Notes under the pieces: generated by a model | Told to the model about the DNA's origin: nothing | Database searches by the model: none | The model's input: the letters and a program-made list of their open reading frames with translations, nothing else | Shown: piece by piece, positions 47,800-64,000 of the stretch | Position numbering within the stretch: position 1 is the first letter of the stretch | How the letters are laid out: every line of letters starts with the position of its first letter | Translations under genes and position numbers: made by a program | Assembly (NCBI GenBank): GCA_000328365.1 | Contig: KB298218.1 | Span: 128,747-192,746, forward strand | Length of the DNA stretch: 64,000 bases | Direction of reading: 5' to 3' | Origin: Capitella teleta | Taxonomy: Eukaryota > Annelida > Polychaeta > Capitellidae

Positions 47800-49222
47800 C
47801 TTGTCTGGCATAGGGTTCACAACTTCTGCAATTTCTTTTTTGGACATTCTAGATTGTCAAATACCACTGACGTGCCTTGGCGCTGTCACTGCAATGATAC
47901 ATGCTCTGAGGCATAGTGATGTTTGTTTTGAAGTTCGTCATTGCCAAATACCTCTGGTGTACATTGATGCAGCCATTTCACTTTCACTGACACCTGCTTT
48001 GATTGATGTTCCAAGGCCTCCTGATAATATATAAATGTTTATTCCTTTAATTTTGACAAATGATACATGATGAAGGTGCAAACACTAAATCTAAGATGTG
48101 CATAGAACATTAAGTGCAAATGAAATTTCATCAGACGAGAGTGAATCTTCATGATAGAGATGGCACAGAGATGAGATAAGTTGACGCAGGTTGAGGAGAT
48201 CTATTATTAGGCATGTTTCACTGTTAGAAATGACATTATTGTGATGCATGACAGACAAGGATTTTTTTTCAACAACATGGTAAGCAGATCTAAATTTGAA
48301 CGATATGTGGCTGAGCCTATTGGATATTGATGCTCCATTACCATTTAAACACTATTTACAGGTCCTAGACGACTGCATAATATGCAGCTGGCTTTATATT
48401 TCCAGTTTGCTTCAAATTCCAAGCCAATATAGCAGAGGATAGAGTTTGACATGTCATGACATAATTCGAGGGGTAGTATGTTTTCCTTTGTTACATTTTG
48501 ATTCACTAAATGAGTAGCAAATATTCTAGGCCAGATTTAGTTTCTAAATAAATCATAGGAATTCTCTGTGCCATTTTCGGTTTCCACAAGCTCAATAAGT
48601 TTGAAATAACGAATTTCAAAGTGCTCTCTGTTTGTGTTGTGATAACGTGGTTTAAATATGGTTGTGCAATCCAATTGTACTGAAATTTGGGTTCTTCCCG
48701 ACGGTATTTATTGTTATGCAAACTGCTTAAAAGATAATTTCACATACTTTTGTTCTCTTTGAGCAATACTAGTTAAACCCACATATGACTACATATCTCG
48801 TTCATTTCAGAGGTTACATGAGGTTACGTGCTGTTCATCACATTAGTAGCAGTATTAAGTCTGCAACGGTTGAATAACCAGACTTGACTGTTGACAGCAG
48901 ACTCGGACTATATAGAGTGAATAAATAATGAAGTGTATTGTATAATTGTTTGCAAAGAAATAGTTGGAAATGTTCCAGCAAATAAAGCATCAGAAAACAC
49001 CGGTAAACAGCATTCAAGTTCATTGAGGATTCAGCGTTCAAAATTCCAAGAATATTTTCCTGGGAAACCGGATGTTAACGACGCTGTCATCAAAGTAGAA
49101 CTATAAATTCTACTTGACTTCAAATTGGACAAACATCTGTACTAGTATTAGCAGCCCAGATACTAATACTAGCAGTGGATGAGTTCAGATACAATCGCCT
49201 ATCTTGTTTGTAGATACCCATT
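47800..49222. other. Intergenic stretch before BOD1L1
   Basis: AT-rich; no conserved frame, RNA gene or repeat was recognised. The BOD1L1 promoter should lie at its right end, with no evident TATA box. Confidence 0.5.
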
Positions 49223-49318
49223 TTGGCTATCCATTTTCAAACCGGAAACTCTCTCATCGCTATTATATCGTTCACGTCTTTTCACTTTTGTCAACAAAAG
49301 ATTGAAAGTTTAGACAAA

Positions 49319-52300
49319 ATGATGCCCACATCGAATTTATCTGATCCAAATTTTATTAATAGTATTGTTGATAAGTTGAAAAAACAAGGGCTGTTTGACA
49401 AATTCCGAAAAGAATGCCTGTCAGACGTAGATACAAAGGTAGGCCTATCCTTATAATATTTATATAATATTATTATACTTTACTTATATTCAAATATTAA
49501 TATAATATTCTGGCTACACACTATTCATTAAACATCTCCTAAATGTAGCAATGAAAGTTCCGAGGCACAGGCATTATGAATAGTATGATGATTTAACTAC
49601 AGTGAGGTGTACACCTGCAGCGCACCCAATTCACACATTATTTTTTTTCAGCCTGCCTATCAAAATCTTCAGCATCGTGTTGAAGGCGCAGTGGGCCGCT
49701 TCCTTTCATCATACGAATGGAGCAGAGATCTCAACAAAAAGCAGTTGAGAGACAGTCTACGTCGCCACCTGAATGAGTGTGTTTTCTTCTTCATTGCTTT
49801 TGACACCAATTGTTCATGTTACCTTTCCAGGTCACAAATGCTTGTGACAGGGGTCGATCGTGTTGTAGAGCAAGTCATCAGCCCCAAAGTGCTTACAGTC
49901 TTCAAACCAGAGGTTGATCAGGCAATTTGCGAATATCTTGGCATCGATTTCGAAGGTCGGCAACAGAGGAGGCAACACAGAGAAGAATTACTCAAACGCA
50001 AAGACGCATTAGAAGAAGCCGAAGAGAAGAGCAGGGGTATGAGGCTTCATTTCATTATCTTGAAAACTTTCAATGCTGTTTCCTACGCAGGGATGTTACC
50101 GGACACCAGCGTGCCTCCGCCTGGAATTCCCAGTCTCCTGGACATCCAACTCCCGCCGACATCTACCGCACAGCCCCCGCCTCCTCCTCCTCAGATGCGG
50201 CAGGTTTCCGCTAACAACGGATTGCCTCCAAGTAGCAGTGGCATGCCCTTCCCTCCATTGCCTCCTCCCAATCAAAACATGTCATATCCCCCTGGGAATT
50301 TCACAAATCACGGCAATTTCTACCCCCCTGGAGGCGTCCTCCACCCCACCAACATCCCTCCTCCTCCAGGACCTCCACCTCCTCCTTTCAACTTCAACGC
50401 CAGCAATATGCACGGCATGGATATGACTGGTTTCCACGGCAACATGGCACCTCCACCGCAGCAGATCCAAGTGCCGTCAGGAGCTGATCCTCAGACGAGA
50501 GCAATCCTAATGGCAGCTTTGAATCCTGGTTTCCTGCAGCAAAGCGCTGAAGATGAACGCGAGAAGGAAAGAGAGCGCAGGAGGAGGAAAAAGAAGAAGC
50601 AGATGGAGCCACTGACCGTTGAAAGCTTGCTCAACATTCCCCTTCCCAGCACCAAGTCCCCAGTGAAGAAGGACCCTGAGGAGGACGAGCAACTTGCCAT
50701 TGAGATGAGCAACGACAACACTGAACTGATCACGGAAGAGACGGTCGTCATCGAATCCAACGCTGAACAGGAACCGTTGACGGAGCACATTGAGCTGGAC
50801 GCTGAAGGACAACCCGTCTATCGCTTTGCGTGGGAGGATAACGCAAAGGCAGATAACATGTCTGATGTGACCATCAGCTCTGTGCACACCAGCGACTTGT
50901 CATCTTTTGAAGATAGTGGGGCCGAGGAAGAGGATCTTGAGGATGAGGAGGAGGAGGAGGAAAGGGAAGAGGAGGTTGCCGACGAGAGTCTGACTGACGG
51001 TGAGTCTCCTCGTGTATTTTATTTGTTTCAATCTAATTTGATCCTTGTAGCTGAGACTCCTGTGAAGGATGAAGGCATTGAGAAAGAGAAGCCAAAGAAA
51101 GCCAAGCGCTTGCTGGCTCTGTCTTATAACCTCAGTGACAGTGAGAATGAAGAAAGCAGGGAAGAACGCAAGGCTCGCATTGTGGGTTATTGTAGTTGTG
51201 TTGAATTGAATTGATGTTACATAATCTTTTTTTTCTTTTTCTGCCAGGCACATGAGAAAGAGCAGCGTTACTTGCTGAGGCAGCAACGTCGAGCGGAGCT
51301 GGAGGCTAAGAGGAAGGAGCGTGAGGAAGAGAAAGCAAGACAGAAGCAAGAAAAGAAGAAAGAGGAGAAAACGAGTGTGGAAGAAATTAAGTCTCAAGTC
51401 GAAGAAGATCTGGAGGTACCGGAGCCGCAAGACAGTCCCCTCAAAGCAGAAAGCCCCGTTAAGACTGAAAGCCCAAGGAAAGCAGAGAGCCCGCGCAAAA
51501 GGAAGACCAAAGCACAGCTGAAGGAGGAAATCAGGGAGCAGAAGGTTCTGGTGAAACGCATGGCCCTACGACGCCAGAGAACTCGCAATCGGAAATATTT
51601 GTCGGAAGATTTCGAGTCGATTTTCAATTCTAAGAAACAATTGATGGCTGAAGATTATGTCATGGATGAGGAGCAGGTCGTTGTGGAGGAACAGGTCGTG
51701 GAGGAGGTTACATACAGCAATCCGATGGACCTCATCGACGAAGCTGAGCCTGTCAGTCCAGACACGCCCACCCAGGACGAGCTGACCAAACCCACTTCTC
51801 CGTATAGCGAGCTCAGTGACATCTCAGATAATTCAAAATCTGACTTCTGGGACTCGGATTACTCAGAGACAAAGAAGTCTAGCTCAAGGTTTGTTGATTC
51901 TTTCTCTTGCTCTGCTCACTGGTTGATTGTTAATCCCTCTCGCAGTCCGCTAGCCAATCAGAGGCAACCTCCCTCGCAGTTCTACAATAAGTCTGATTTA
52001 TACAAACCCCACGTGTCTCGCAAGCGGAAGCCTGTAGATGACCCCGACAGGTGGCGTGGCTGTTGTCATGGTCATCCCTCTTGTCTTTGTCCGTTCCTTT
52101 GTCCTTTGTTCAGACCTTTCCTGTCTTCCGTTTTGCATGCTTGTGATGTTACCCATTACGAATTTATGATCAGTGTGGCTCATGGTTTTATTCTCACCGA
52201 TCTTTCAGATCTGTGTCTCCCGCTACGAGAGATAAGTTCTACTCCAACATCCCTCATTCAAAGAAACGCAGTCGGTCTCCCAGCGCCAGTCGCAGCATCA

Positions 52301-53399
52301 GCAGCCAAAGTCAATCGGCTGATCGCAAAAATTATTCATCGTGCAGCAGGTCGAGGTCGAGGTCAAGGTCAAGGTCTTCCAGATCAGTCTCCAGGTCCAG
52401 GTCACGCTCGAGGAGTTTCAGTAGCGCCAGCCAGCAATCACCAAGGTATGCAGCTGAAATGCTGAATGGAACACTTATGCGATTTCCTGCATTTCAAGAC
52501 GCAGGGAAAGTGGTTCTGAGGATCGGTCTCCAAGTCGTTCCAAGAGCAGAAGTCGAAGCCGTGGCCGACGTTCACAGAGCATTCCTGACGATCGGCGCGG
52601 AAAGGGTTCCATTGCAGCCGTCAGCTTCGGTGAGGCAGCGAGGCGCTCCGCTCAACGCTGGATTGAAACCGTGGATTTCGGTGAAGCGGAGAGGAGAGTT
52701 CGAGGAGAGGGTGCCCCAGCCCCTCACGTGCAGTTCACACCACCGCCATACGCTCTGAGGTTAGTGATTGTTGATGCTTGTGAGTTACGCTGAGGGATTC
52801 CTTGTAGGGGCATGAGAGGCCGGGGCTCGTCACCCCGAGGGAGCAGCAGGGGCAGGGATTTCATCCCCCCCGTGGGCTACATAGCCCCCCCGCCAACTTC
52901 CCCGGTTGCCCCTCCGGTTGTGAGAGCTTACCGTGATTTTGATGCTCCGAGGGCCCGCGATGAAGTGCGCCTCAAGACCGACAGTCGATCGTTCTCGTCG
53001 GGATCTTTGGAGGAAGATGTGATCTCTGGCCGCATGTCCCCCCTGGGTTCATCCCCCGACAGTCGAGCTCCCGTCGCGCGTTCTCCGTCCCCCCCAAGAT
53101 CTCGTCGGAGGTCGCGATCTTTGTCTCCCGGTGAAATGTTGGATTCAGACGTTGAGGACGAGATCTGTACCCCGACTGGAGAATCGCCTCCTCGGAGAAG
53201 GGAGTGGTCTCCGGAGCCTCACGTTTCCAGGAGAGGCAGGTCTTCCGCTAGGGACACGCCCCCGCCCTCTGGTGGCTCCACGCCGTATCGGGAAGGGTCG
53301 GCCAACGCAGCCTCCACTAGTCCCATCATCATGACGAGAGCACTGCGAAGAAAGTCTGAACAGGACAACGCCCCGATCGCCAAACGCTTGCGAAGATAA
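49319..53399 (+). CDS. BOD1L1: BOD1L1-type protein (FAM44 family) with N-terminal Shg1/BOD1 domain
   Basis: Ten exons: 49319-49438, 49652-49776, 49831-50036, 50091-50999, 51051-51181, 51248-51888, 51946-52050, 52209-52445, 52499-52759, 52808-53399; 1108 residues. Residues about 10-115 form the BOD1/Shg1 domain (KKQGLFDKFRKECL, DVDTKPAYQNL, GVDRVVEQVISPK), also found in the yeast COMPASS subunit Shg1. Then come a proline-rich region (155-290), VTISSVHTSDLSSFED followed by an acidic run (about 425-450), the strongest BOD1L1 match, a basic coiled region (500-570) and an Arg-Ser-rich stretch (about 745-850). It ends KRLRR. Human BOD1L1 protects replication forks and associates with SET1A; BOD1 controls PP2A at kinetochores. 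This protein is about a third of human BOD1L1 length. Two earlier ATGs in frame exist only in unspliced leader; the ATGATG at 49319 was chosen. The exon-9 acceptor could also be 52505. Confidence 0.9.
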
Positions 53400-53441
53400 T
53401 CTTTTCTTTTGGTGTGTGTCAATATCATGATTTAAATTTGG

Positions 53442-53447
53442 AATAAA
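53442..53447 (+). terminator. Poly(A) signal of BOD1L1
   Basis: AATAAA 43 bases after the stop codon. It faces the SUFU signal about 120 bases away, so the two 3' ends nearly touch. Confidence 0.75.
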
Positions 53448-53564
53448 ATGAGCCTGTTTTTGTATTGCGTTTCTATTTGTTAATATTAGTACAACATAAA
53501 AATCCATTTTTTTTTTTGGTCACCCAGAATACGCAACTAAAGATTGATAATAACAAAGAGGAAT

Positions 53565-53570
53565 TTTATT
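53565..53570 (-). terminator. Poly(A) signal of SUFU
   Basis: AATAAA on the minus strand, 190 bases after the SUFU stop codon. Confidence 0.65.
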
Positions 53571-53759
53571 AAAAAATACTGTTTTTAAAGAACAAATCTC
53601 AAGACAATGCAAACTCATTAGATCATCAAAATACATGAATTTGGGCGGAGATGCTTAGGAAGCGTTGCTTGGGACCAGCCAGCGTCCCTCGTTGCCATGG
53701 CACCTGAAATCTCTCATTTGAATAATGATCAACATTCCCAAACAATGAATTATTTTCTG

Positions 53760-55662
53760 TCAGACTTCATCGGCTAGAATTGTGATGGTCAGCTTGTGAG
53801 ACGGCCACTGGTATGTCTTGGGAAGTTGGGACTGGAAAAGAAGAAGCAAAGTCAACATAAAAGAGATTGATTCAACGAGAGGCGAGTCCTTCCTTACATC
53901 AGGCATATGCGTCAGCTCAGAAATATCGGCCATGAAATCCTCCATGAAATCATCCATTAACAGAATCTGTGAATAAAAAAGTGAGACGTTTTTGTTGCAG
54001 GAGAGCTTCGTTCGCTTACCTGGAGCCAAGGACCGTGAGCGGCGTATGGATTATGCTCATCCACAATTGAGCCGACCACCAAGTTTGACACCAGAGTCAC
54101 TGCGACGTCGTTCATTACACTTTTAAACGTGAAGTGTCTGCCATGTCTCAGACGGCCCCTGAAGAGAAGGGTTAGAAGAGGACAACTGACAACGCTTAAT
54201 CGCACTTGACGGCCAGCGGCAGCAGAGACCCCGCCTCTAGGTTCAGCTTTAAATGCACGCCTTCTATCGAGCGAGTGCGGAGGATATCCGAGGGGGTTTC
54301 AGGTCTGAGGCAACTGTCGATCGACTCCTTCCTGGAGGAATTATTTCTCCTGCGAATGACACAGGGGTCTCTTTGATATTAGTTTCATACCTCAAAGTAC
54401 CTTGCATCAGGATGAGAGGTCAAATGCTCGTCAGTCACCGGTATGATTGGTGGCAGAACAGGCAGCGAGGAATTCAAACCGTTCTTCAACGCTGCTCGAA
54501 TTTGATCCGATTCTGAGGAGGTCGGAGAGAAAATAGAAAAAATCAGAAATTTGCTGATAAATCATACGCATACCAGACTGTGACAGCAAGCGACGATCAG
54601 CCTCGTTCTCCTTGTTCTCATCCGTTCCTGAGAACGTGTAATCGGACAGTTGCTCCCAGGAACAGCAACTGGTCACCCCACTCAGATTAGAGCCCTCGAT
54701 TTCGATGCCTTGATCAACCTCCTCCTGTTATAAACAATCGTGCAACACGCAAATCTCTCGTACAGAAGACAGACCTGCAGCTGAGGATTCAGGTCAAATA
54801 TTGTCTCGCCTCGACGCATGTCCGTGATAAGCCACACACCACCCGCACTGTGAATCAAAATGATGACATGCACGGTTGCCAGGGTAACGGTGCCTTACAT
54901 ATTAACCGCACTCATCAGCTGTGACACGCCAGAGCCGTTCCAATGCTGAGCAGCTTTCAGTTCTTCGGCACACACGCCCACAATCTGAACGAAGGTCACG
55001 GTACCAAAGGGAGAATTGATGCAGCGTAACTGAGGGTCCTCCGTCATCAACATGTGTTGAATGCGAGACTCAGAGCCATCGAGGGGAGAGTGCCAGGGAA
55101 CGTGATCGCCTACGCAAAGAGTGTTCTCCGACTGAAACACGTAGCGAGCCAGCGCTTGCATGAGTGCCGCTGGCCATGTAGGGGGGGCCGTCTCCTCTGG
55201 CTCTCGCTTCAAGCGGAACGTCAACTCGAAACCGAAGCCACTGATCGCTTGTGGACCTGTGCATCTGTGAAAAACAAGAATAGAATTGAACGGTTGTGGT
55301 CATCTGGTTTGCCTCACTCGTGTACGCGACCGTCTCCATGGAGATCAGATAAACCAAAACTGACGTAATGCCAGTGAGGAGGTATGTCTCGTTCTGCGTC
55401 CCCAGGATTAGCGTACATGCTGATGTAATCAAGAGGGTCTGGACCTCCCAACCTGGAATCAAACGACGATGAAATTTCAAGATGAACAGGTGAACGGAAC
55501 CTACCAGTATTTACGGACGGCGGTTACTTGAAGAGGGTTCGGCTGATCTTGATAGAGTTTCCTACACGCTGAGTATATTGCATGGAGACCAGGAGGGGTG
55601 ACAGGCAACGGGGCCTGAGGATACAGGTTCTGTGAGGTTGAATCACTTTGCTCCATCTTCAT
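53760..55662 (-). CDS. SUFU: Suppressor of fused (Hedgehog pathway regulator)
   Basis: Minus-strand exons 55662-55505, 55452-55318, 55264-54899, 54847-54775, 54724-54574, 54512-54401, 54349-54206, 54158-54020, 53966-53898, 53831-53760 give 472 residues (human 484). The N-terminal lobe shows PPGLHAIYSACRKLYQDQPN, WLGGPDPLDYISMY, HWHYVSFGLSDLHGDGRVHE, GFGFELTFRLKRE, ALARYVFQSENTLCVGDHV and WLITDMRRGETIF. The C-terminal lobe shows GRLRHGRHFTFKSVMND and HPYAAHGPWLQ-type sequence (here HNPYAAHGPWLQ). SUFU binds and restrains Gli transcription factors in the cytoplasm and cilium. The central linker keeps SSRKESIDS, near the human phosphosite SRKDSLES. All nine coding introns are 47-66 nt. The chosen start lies in an exon opening at 55696 with no in-frame stop before it, so a few more N-terminal residues are possible. 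Confidence 0.96.
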
Positions 55663-55696
55663 TGCACTCAGTCCAACAGGTTTAAATGCTTCACGG

Positions 55697-56642
55697 CTGC
55701 AATGAAATATAATTTTGTGCTGTAGATAATTAATGATACGTCCAAAATTGTCATATTTCAGCCCACAAGGGATTATCAATGCAGTTTCACTTGTATTGCC
55801 AAAGTCTGAGAAGAGCTACAATCAGCAAATCATACAATGCCAAGTGTTGAGCTGTCACTTCAACTTACTTTAGTTACTGTAGTCGGTAATGTGAAACAAT
55901 AAACAGCCTTAATTATCAGTTCTATGTATAGGTTATTATATCCTTTAAAATGATGAAATGGCGATCATGATGCTGATTATAACCATTGTGGTGACATTGA
56001 AATAATAATTTGTGAAAACATAATCATAATGATAACCACCTTTGGAGCCAATTCGGGGCCTTTTTTGAAGTTATTCGAGTTTTGGCCCTTTAACCCGTCC
56101 CTTGGCCTGGGAAGTTGGGCTCAGCCTCTGGTAGTTGATTTACACTATGTTTAGCTAAAAAAGCTCAAGTTTCATTGGGAATGGTTGGCATAGTGATGAT
56201 CAGATTGAAACGACGAGATCACTAAATTTCAGTTTAATAATTTACAACCAATCACTATTTTCCGTTTCCAATCGAAAACATTCCTTTGACAGGAAAACTA
56301 ACTTTGGATGACATCACTTGGATTTCCGCGTTCAATGCGCATGCTCGGTATTATTCGCAGGGAACTCTAATTTCACGACTGTCGTAATGTTAACACTCGA
56401 CCATAACACTTTCTTATTCACCAAAGCAAACGGATACTTTGACAATAATTCTGTTATCTATTTACCAATAGATAACAGAAAATGCATAACAACCACCAAT
56501 GAGATGGTTATTATTGAATCTTAATCATGAATGGTCGTAAAAATAGATATAACGTATCCGCAAGGAAAAATTACGTGCGAATAAGAAGTGCTGCCATACT
56601 CTGGCAGATATTTGACAAATAGTGAATCTTTCTCATTATAAT
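55697..56642. other. Shared upstream region of SUFU and ACTR1
   Basis: The two genes diverge from this ~950-bp interval. It is AT-rich with a CCAAT-like word (ACCAATAGATAAC near 56464) and no TATA box recognised. An untranslated first exon of SUFU should lie here, since 55697-55699 is a splice acceptor on the minus strand. Confidence 0.5.
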
Positions 56643-61529
<4,887 letters not shown>

Positions 61530-62846
61530 AGAATCATATAAGCCTCCGCCTTCCCCCCTCCTATCGCTATGTTGTCATCTTAACAGACTCTCGTTTGCTT
61601 ATCAGCGATTGTTATGGTAACGTGTGGTTGCTATAAATACGGAGCTGCTTAATTTACTCTTTAAGATTGCTGGCATGATTTTTTTTTTTTTTTTTTTCCC
61701 ACAATCTTTATTTATTTTATTATTTTTCTACCTGGGTGCATCGCTTGGTTGTGATGATGACCTTTAATAGAATCTGTGTCCTCGTGTTAATCTCTGCTTC
61801 TGTTCTCATTCGCTGCCAGATGAAGAACAGTTTTGAATTTATTAAATCCGACTTGTTAAGATCTCTAGTCAACTGGGTCACCGCATGTTTTCCCGTTCAC
61901 AGTGCTTGGCTACAAATCTTAGCTTGGCATCCGTATCGAGTGAGGAGCTCACTGTGTATCATTAATGTTTTCATTCCACTCTTTGAGGAAGGCTTTTGTC
62001 AATGTATATATTAATCAGACCTTTTTTTTTTTCTTTTTTTTTTTTTACTCTCATTTCCTTTTCAAAATCCATAAGTTTATCAATAAGGGTTTTTTTTTTT
62101 TTTTTTTCAGGGAAAATATGGTTCTCTCTCAAATCTGTTCCTTTTCTCCTGCTGTCACAGAAAATATCTGATTAATTAAATATAATTAAAATTAATTGTG
62201 TCTCAATAATTATATATTTGTGCCGGATTTCTGCTTGACTCGATCCCTGTAGGTGACTTCCCTTTATTTCAATATTTCATATTACGTAAAGAAAATTCAT
62301 TATTCATGTATAAAGTGCATTTTAGGAAGCAAACAAATACATTCTTGAATGGATTTCATCGCATTTGACTTAATTTATTCTGATTTACATTATCCAACTA
62401 GAAAACTTATCAATTTTAGTTAAGAACTTCCGTGACTTTGGTCGAACATGGAATCTATATCTGGAATTGGAAGCAATATTGATCGTTGCTTAAATGTTAG
62501 ACCGGATGCTTACTGAAAGATCATGCCGTACTTTCAGGGTATTCTGAATTGGGGACAATTAGATAATTTCCAAAAAGGGGAAATAAAAAATATGCTTCAC
62601 AGCATTTTTCCAGATTTCTGGAAGAAACAAAGAACAGGTGCCAATGAATTAAGACATGACTTGTGCATTAGCCAAATTGTTCAACAACTTCCAACATGAG
62701 CTAGAATATTCTCTGAAAAGCTCTTTGCGTATAATTGTACCATGATAAAACAACACTTTATTGAACTAGAAATAAAATCCAAAACATTTGAAAACATAAT
62801 TTTTTACTTCTCCACATGGTTTCTCGAGTATCACAGGGAAAATGAA
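61530..62846. other. ACTR1 3' UTR and intergenic space
   Basis: It contains three long T runs (61678-61698, 62022-62046, 62090-62109) and AT-rich sequence. No clear poly(A) signal for ACTR1 was singled out. No gene was recognised. Confidence 0.5.
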
Positions 62847-62852
62847 TTTATT
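62847..62852 (-). terminator. Poly(A) signal of TTC1
   Basis: AATAAA on the minus strand about 60 bases after the TTC1 stop codon. Confidence 0.55.
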
Positions 62853-62912
62853 AAATAGAAATATATACAACGAAAAATATATGACTGGTGAATAACACAA
62901 TACTCAATGGCG

Positions 62913-64000
62913 CTAATTTCCGTTGGATGGCGTTTGTGAGAACTGTACTGAATAACCCCCAGTGTTGGGATCTTGCTGTAGGTTGAAGTTATTCGTCGAC
63001 AATCCAAAGGGTCTCAGCACCAAATTACCAAGATCCTTAAGTTTTCCTTAAGAAAAGAAAGAAATTAGTAAATTAAATAAATTCTTTTTCAAAAGCGAAA
63101 ACCAAAAGGAAGAATTTCTCACCCATCATTTCCTCTTTCATTTTCTCATTCCGCTCTTTGATTTGATCGGGAAGCCTCTGAGGAAAAAGTCAAGTTTCAA
63201 AACACACAAGACATACATTAAGCACCACACACCATACACGCTTGACGAGCAACGCCTAACGAAGGGTCCAATTGAAGAAGTTGCTGGTAATCCTCGAGCG
63301 CTTCATCAAGCTTTTCTGTTTTCTCATACAGCTCAGCTCTGCGCAGTAATGCTTTCACGTACGTTGGCTTCAGTTCAACAGCTTTCGTGCAGTCTTTGAT
63401 GGATTTTTCATTATTTTCCTGCGCAGAAGATACAATAATTAACAAGGATGGCGCAGAATTTAAAACATTCGCACTGCGTACCATTCTCATATGGCAAGCA
63501 GCTCTGTTGGAGTAAAGCACGGATCTGTCGTCAGAACAACACAGAGGACACGTAAGTAACGCTTCCGTGTATTTCTCAATGGCGGCTTCATATTCCCCTT
63601 TCTTGAAAATCTCATTCGCTTCAAGTTTAATCTGTAAAGCTGACTTGTGGAACTCCTACAAATCAAATCATATTATAATTTTCAATTATTTCAGAACCCG
63701 TCACCTCAATTTGCTCAGAAGTGAGCTTCTCATCCCGCGCCTTCAATTCCTTCTCATCAATTTCTCCCTCATCCTTCTCTTCTTCTTTCACATCTCCTTC
63801 TTCGTCATCATCTTCCTCATCTAGATCTTTCGTTTGCTCATCATCAAAATCTTTTGTTGCATCAGAGAATTCTTCTTCCGGGAGTTCTGAGTGATTTTCT
63901 TCTTGTTTCTCTGCCTTTTCTTTCTCTGCTTGGCATTGCAGGGACATCTGCTCCAATGCGTCTTCAAATGATTCGGAGTCAGAATCAGATTCTCCTGCGT
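62913..64000 (-). CDS. TTC1: Tetratricopeptide repeat protein 1 (TTC1), 3' part
   Basis: Minus-strand exons 64000-63705 (cut by the window edge), 63655-63482, 63418-63233, 63177-63123 and 63046-62913 give the last 280 or so residues. A long acidic region ([10 protein letters not shown]) precedes three TPR units: [40 protein letters not shown] and [20 protein letters not shown]. The end, [20 protein letters not shown] then GGYSVQF, is near-identical to human TTC1. TTC1 is a TPR adaptor reported to bind Hsp90-type chaperones and G-alpha subunits. The insert [13 protein letters not shown] between the first two repeats replaces human LQLYPACFQKERS. The 63-nt intron between exons 63655-63482 and 63418-63233 is open in frame. 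The N-terminus is outside the window. Confidence 0.94.

Overview
This is nuclear DNA of an invertebrate animal. The genes are split by many GT-AG introns, from about 45 nt to several kb. They are spread over both strands and interleaved with DNA transposons, LINE fragments and a tRNA-type SINE. The proteins are conserved animal proteins (SUFU, RAB28, mitoferrin, centractin, dematin). I cannot fix the species from the sequence. The transposon mix, the ~50-nt introns and the transposase-type HTH exon suggest a marine or early-branching invertebrate rather than a vertebrate, insect or nematode.

Layout: 1-1,400 holds a possible 3' tail of an unidentified plus-strand gene. 2,795-3,315 is SMIM8, followed by a decayed Tc1-type transposon. 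4,300-11,500 is largely non-coding and contains one TTAA-flanked non-autonomous transposon. 11,584-25,250 is a dematin/abLIM-type villin-headpiece gene with 18 traceable common exons and several candidate first exons. One of these is a 580-bp exon encoding a transposase-type helix-turn-helix, joined in the correct reading phase. 26,081-39,009 is RAB28. Its first intron holds a hAT transposon with a nested TTAA element and a LINE piece; its fifth intron holds a complete ENPP4/5-type phosphodiesterase gene on the opposite strand and another LINE tail. 41,022-45,476 is mitoferrin (minus). 46,300-47,800 is a repeat island (pogo-like end, hairpin repeat, long inverted repeat, SINE, LINE scrap). 49,319-53,399 is a BOD1L1-type gene, tail-to-tail with SUFU (53,760-55,662, minus). 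SUFU is head-to-head with centractin ACTR1 (56,643-61,529), whose third intron contains a 956-base assembly gap. The window ends inside TTC1 (minus).

The genes are not an operon and share no single pathway. Their grouping looks ancient: in human, ACTR1A and SUFU are neighbours on 10q24, RAB28 and BOD1L1 are close on 4p15, and dematin/abLIM, mitoferrin and TTC1 relatives lie on 8p21, 10q24-25, 4p16 and 5q32-35, which are related blocks of the vertebrate genome. Coordinates of exons were read by eye from splice signals and reading phase; every junction given keeps the frame.
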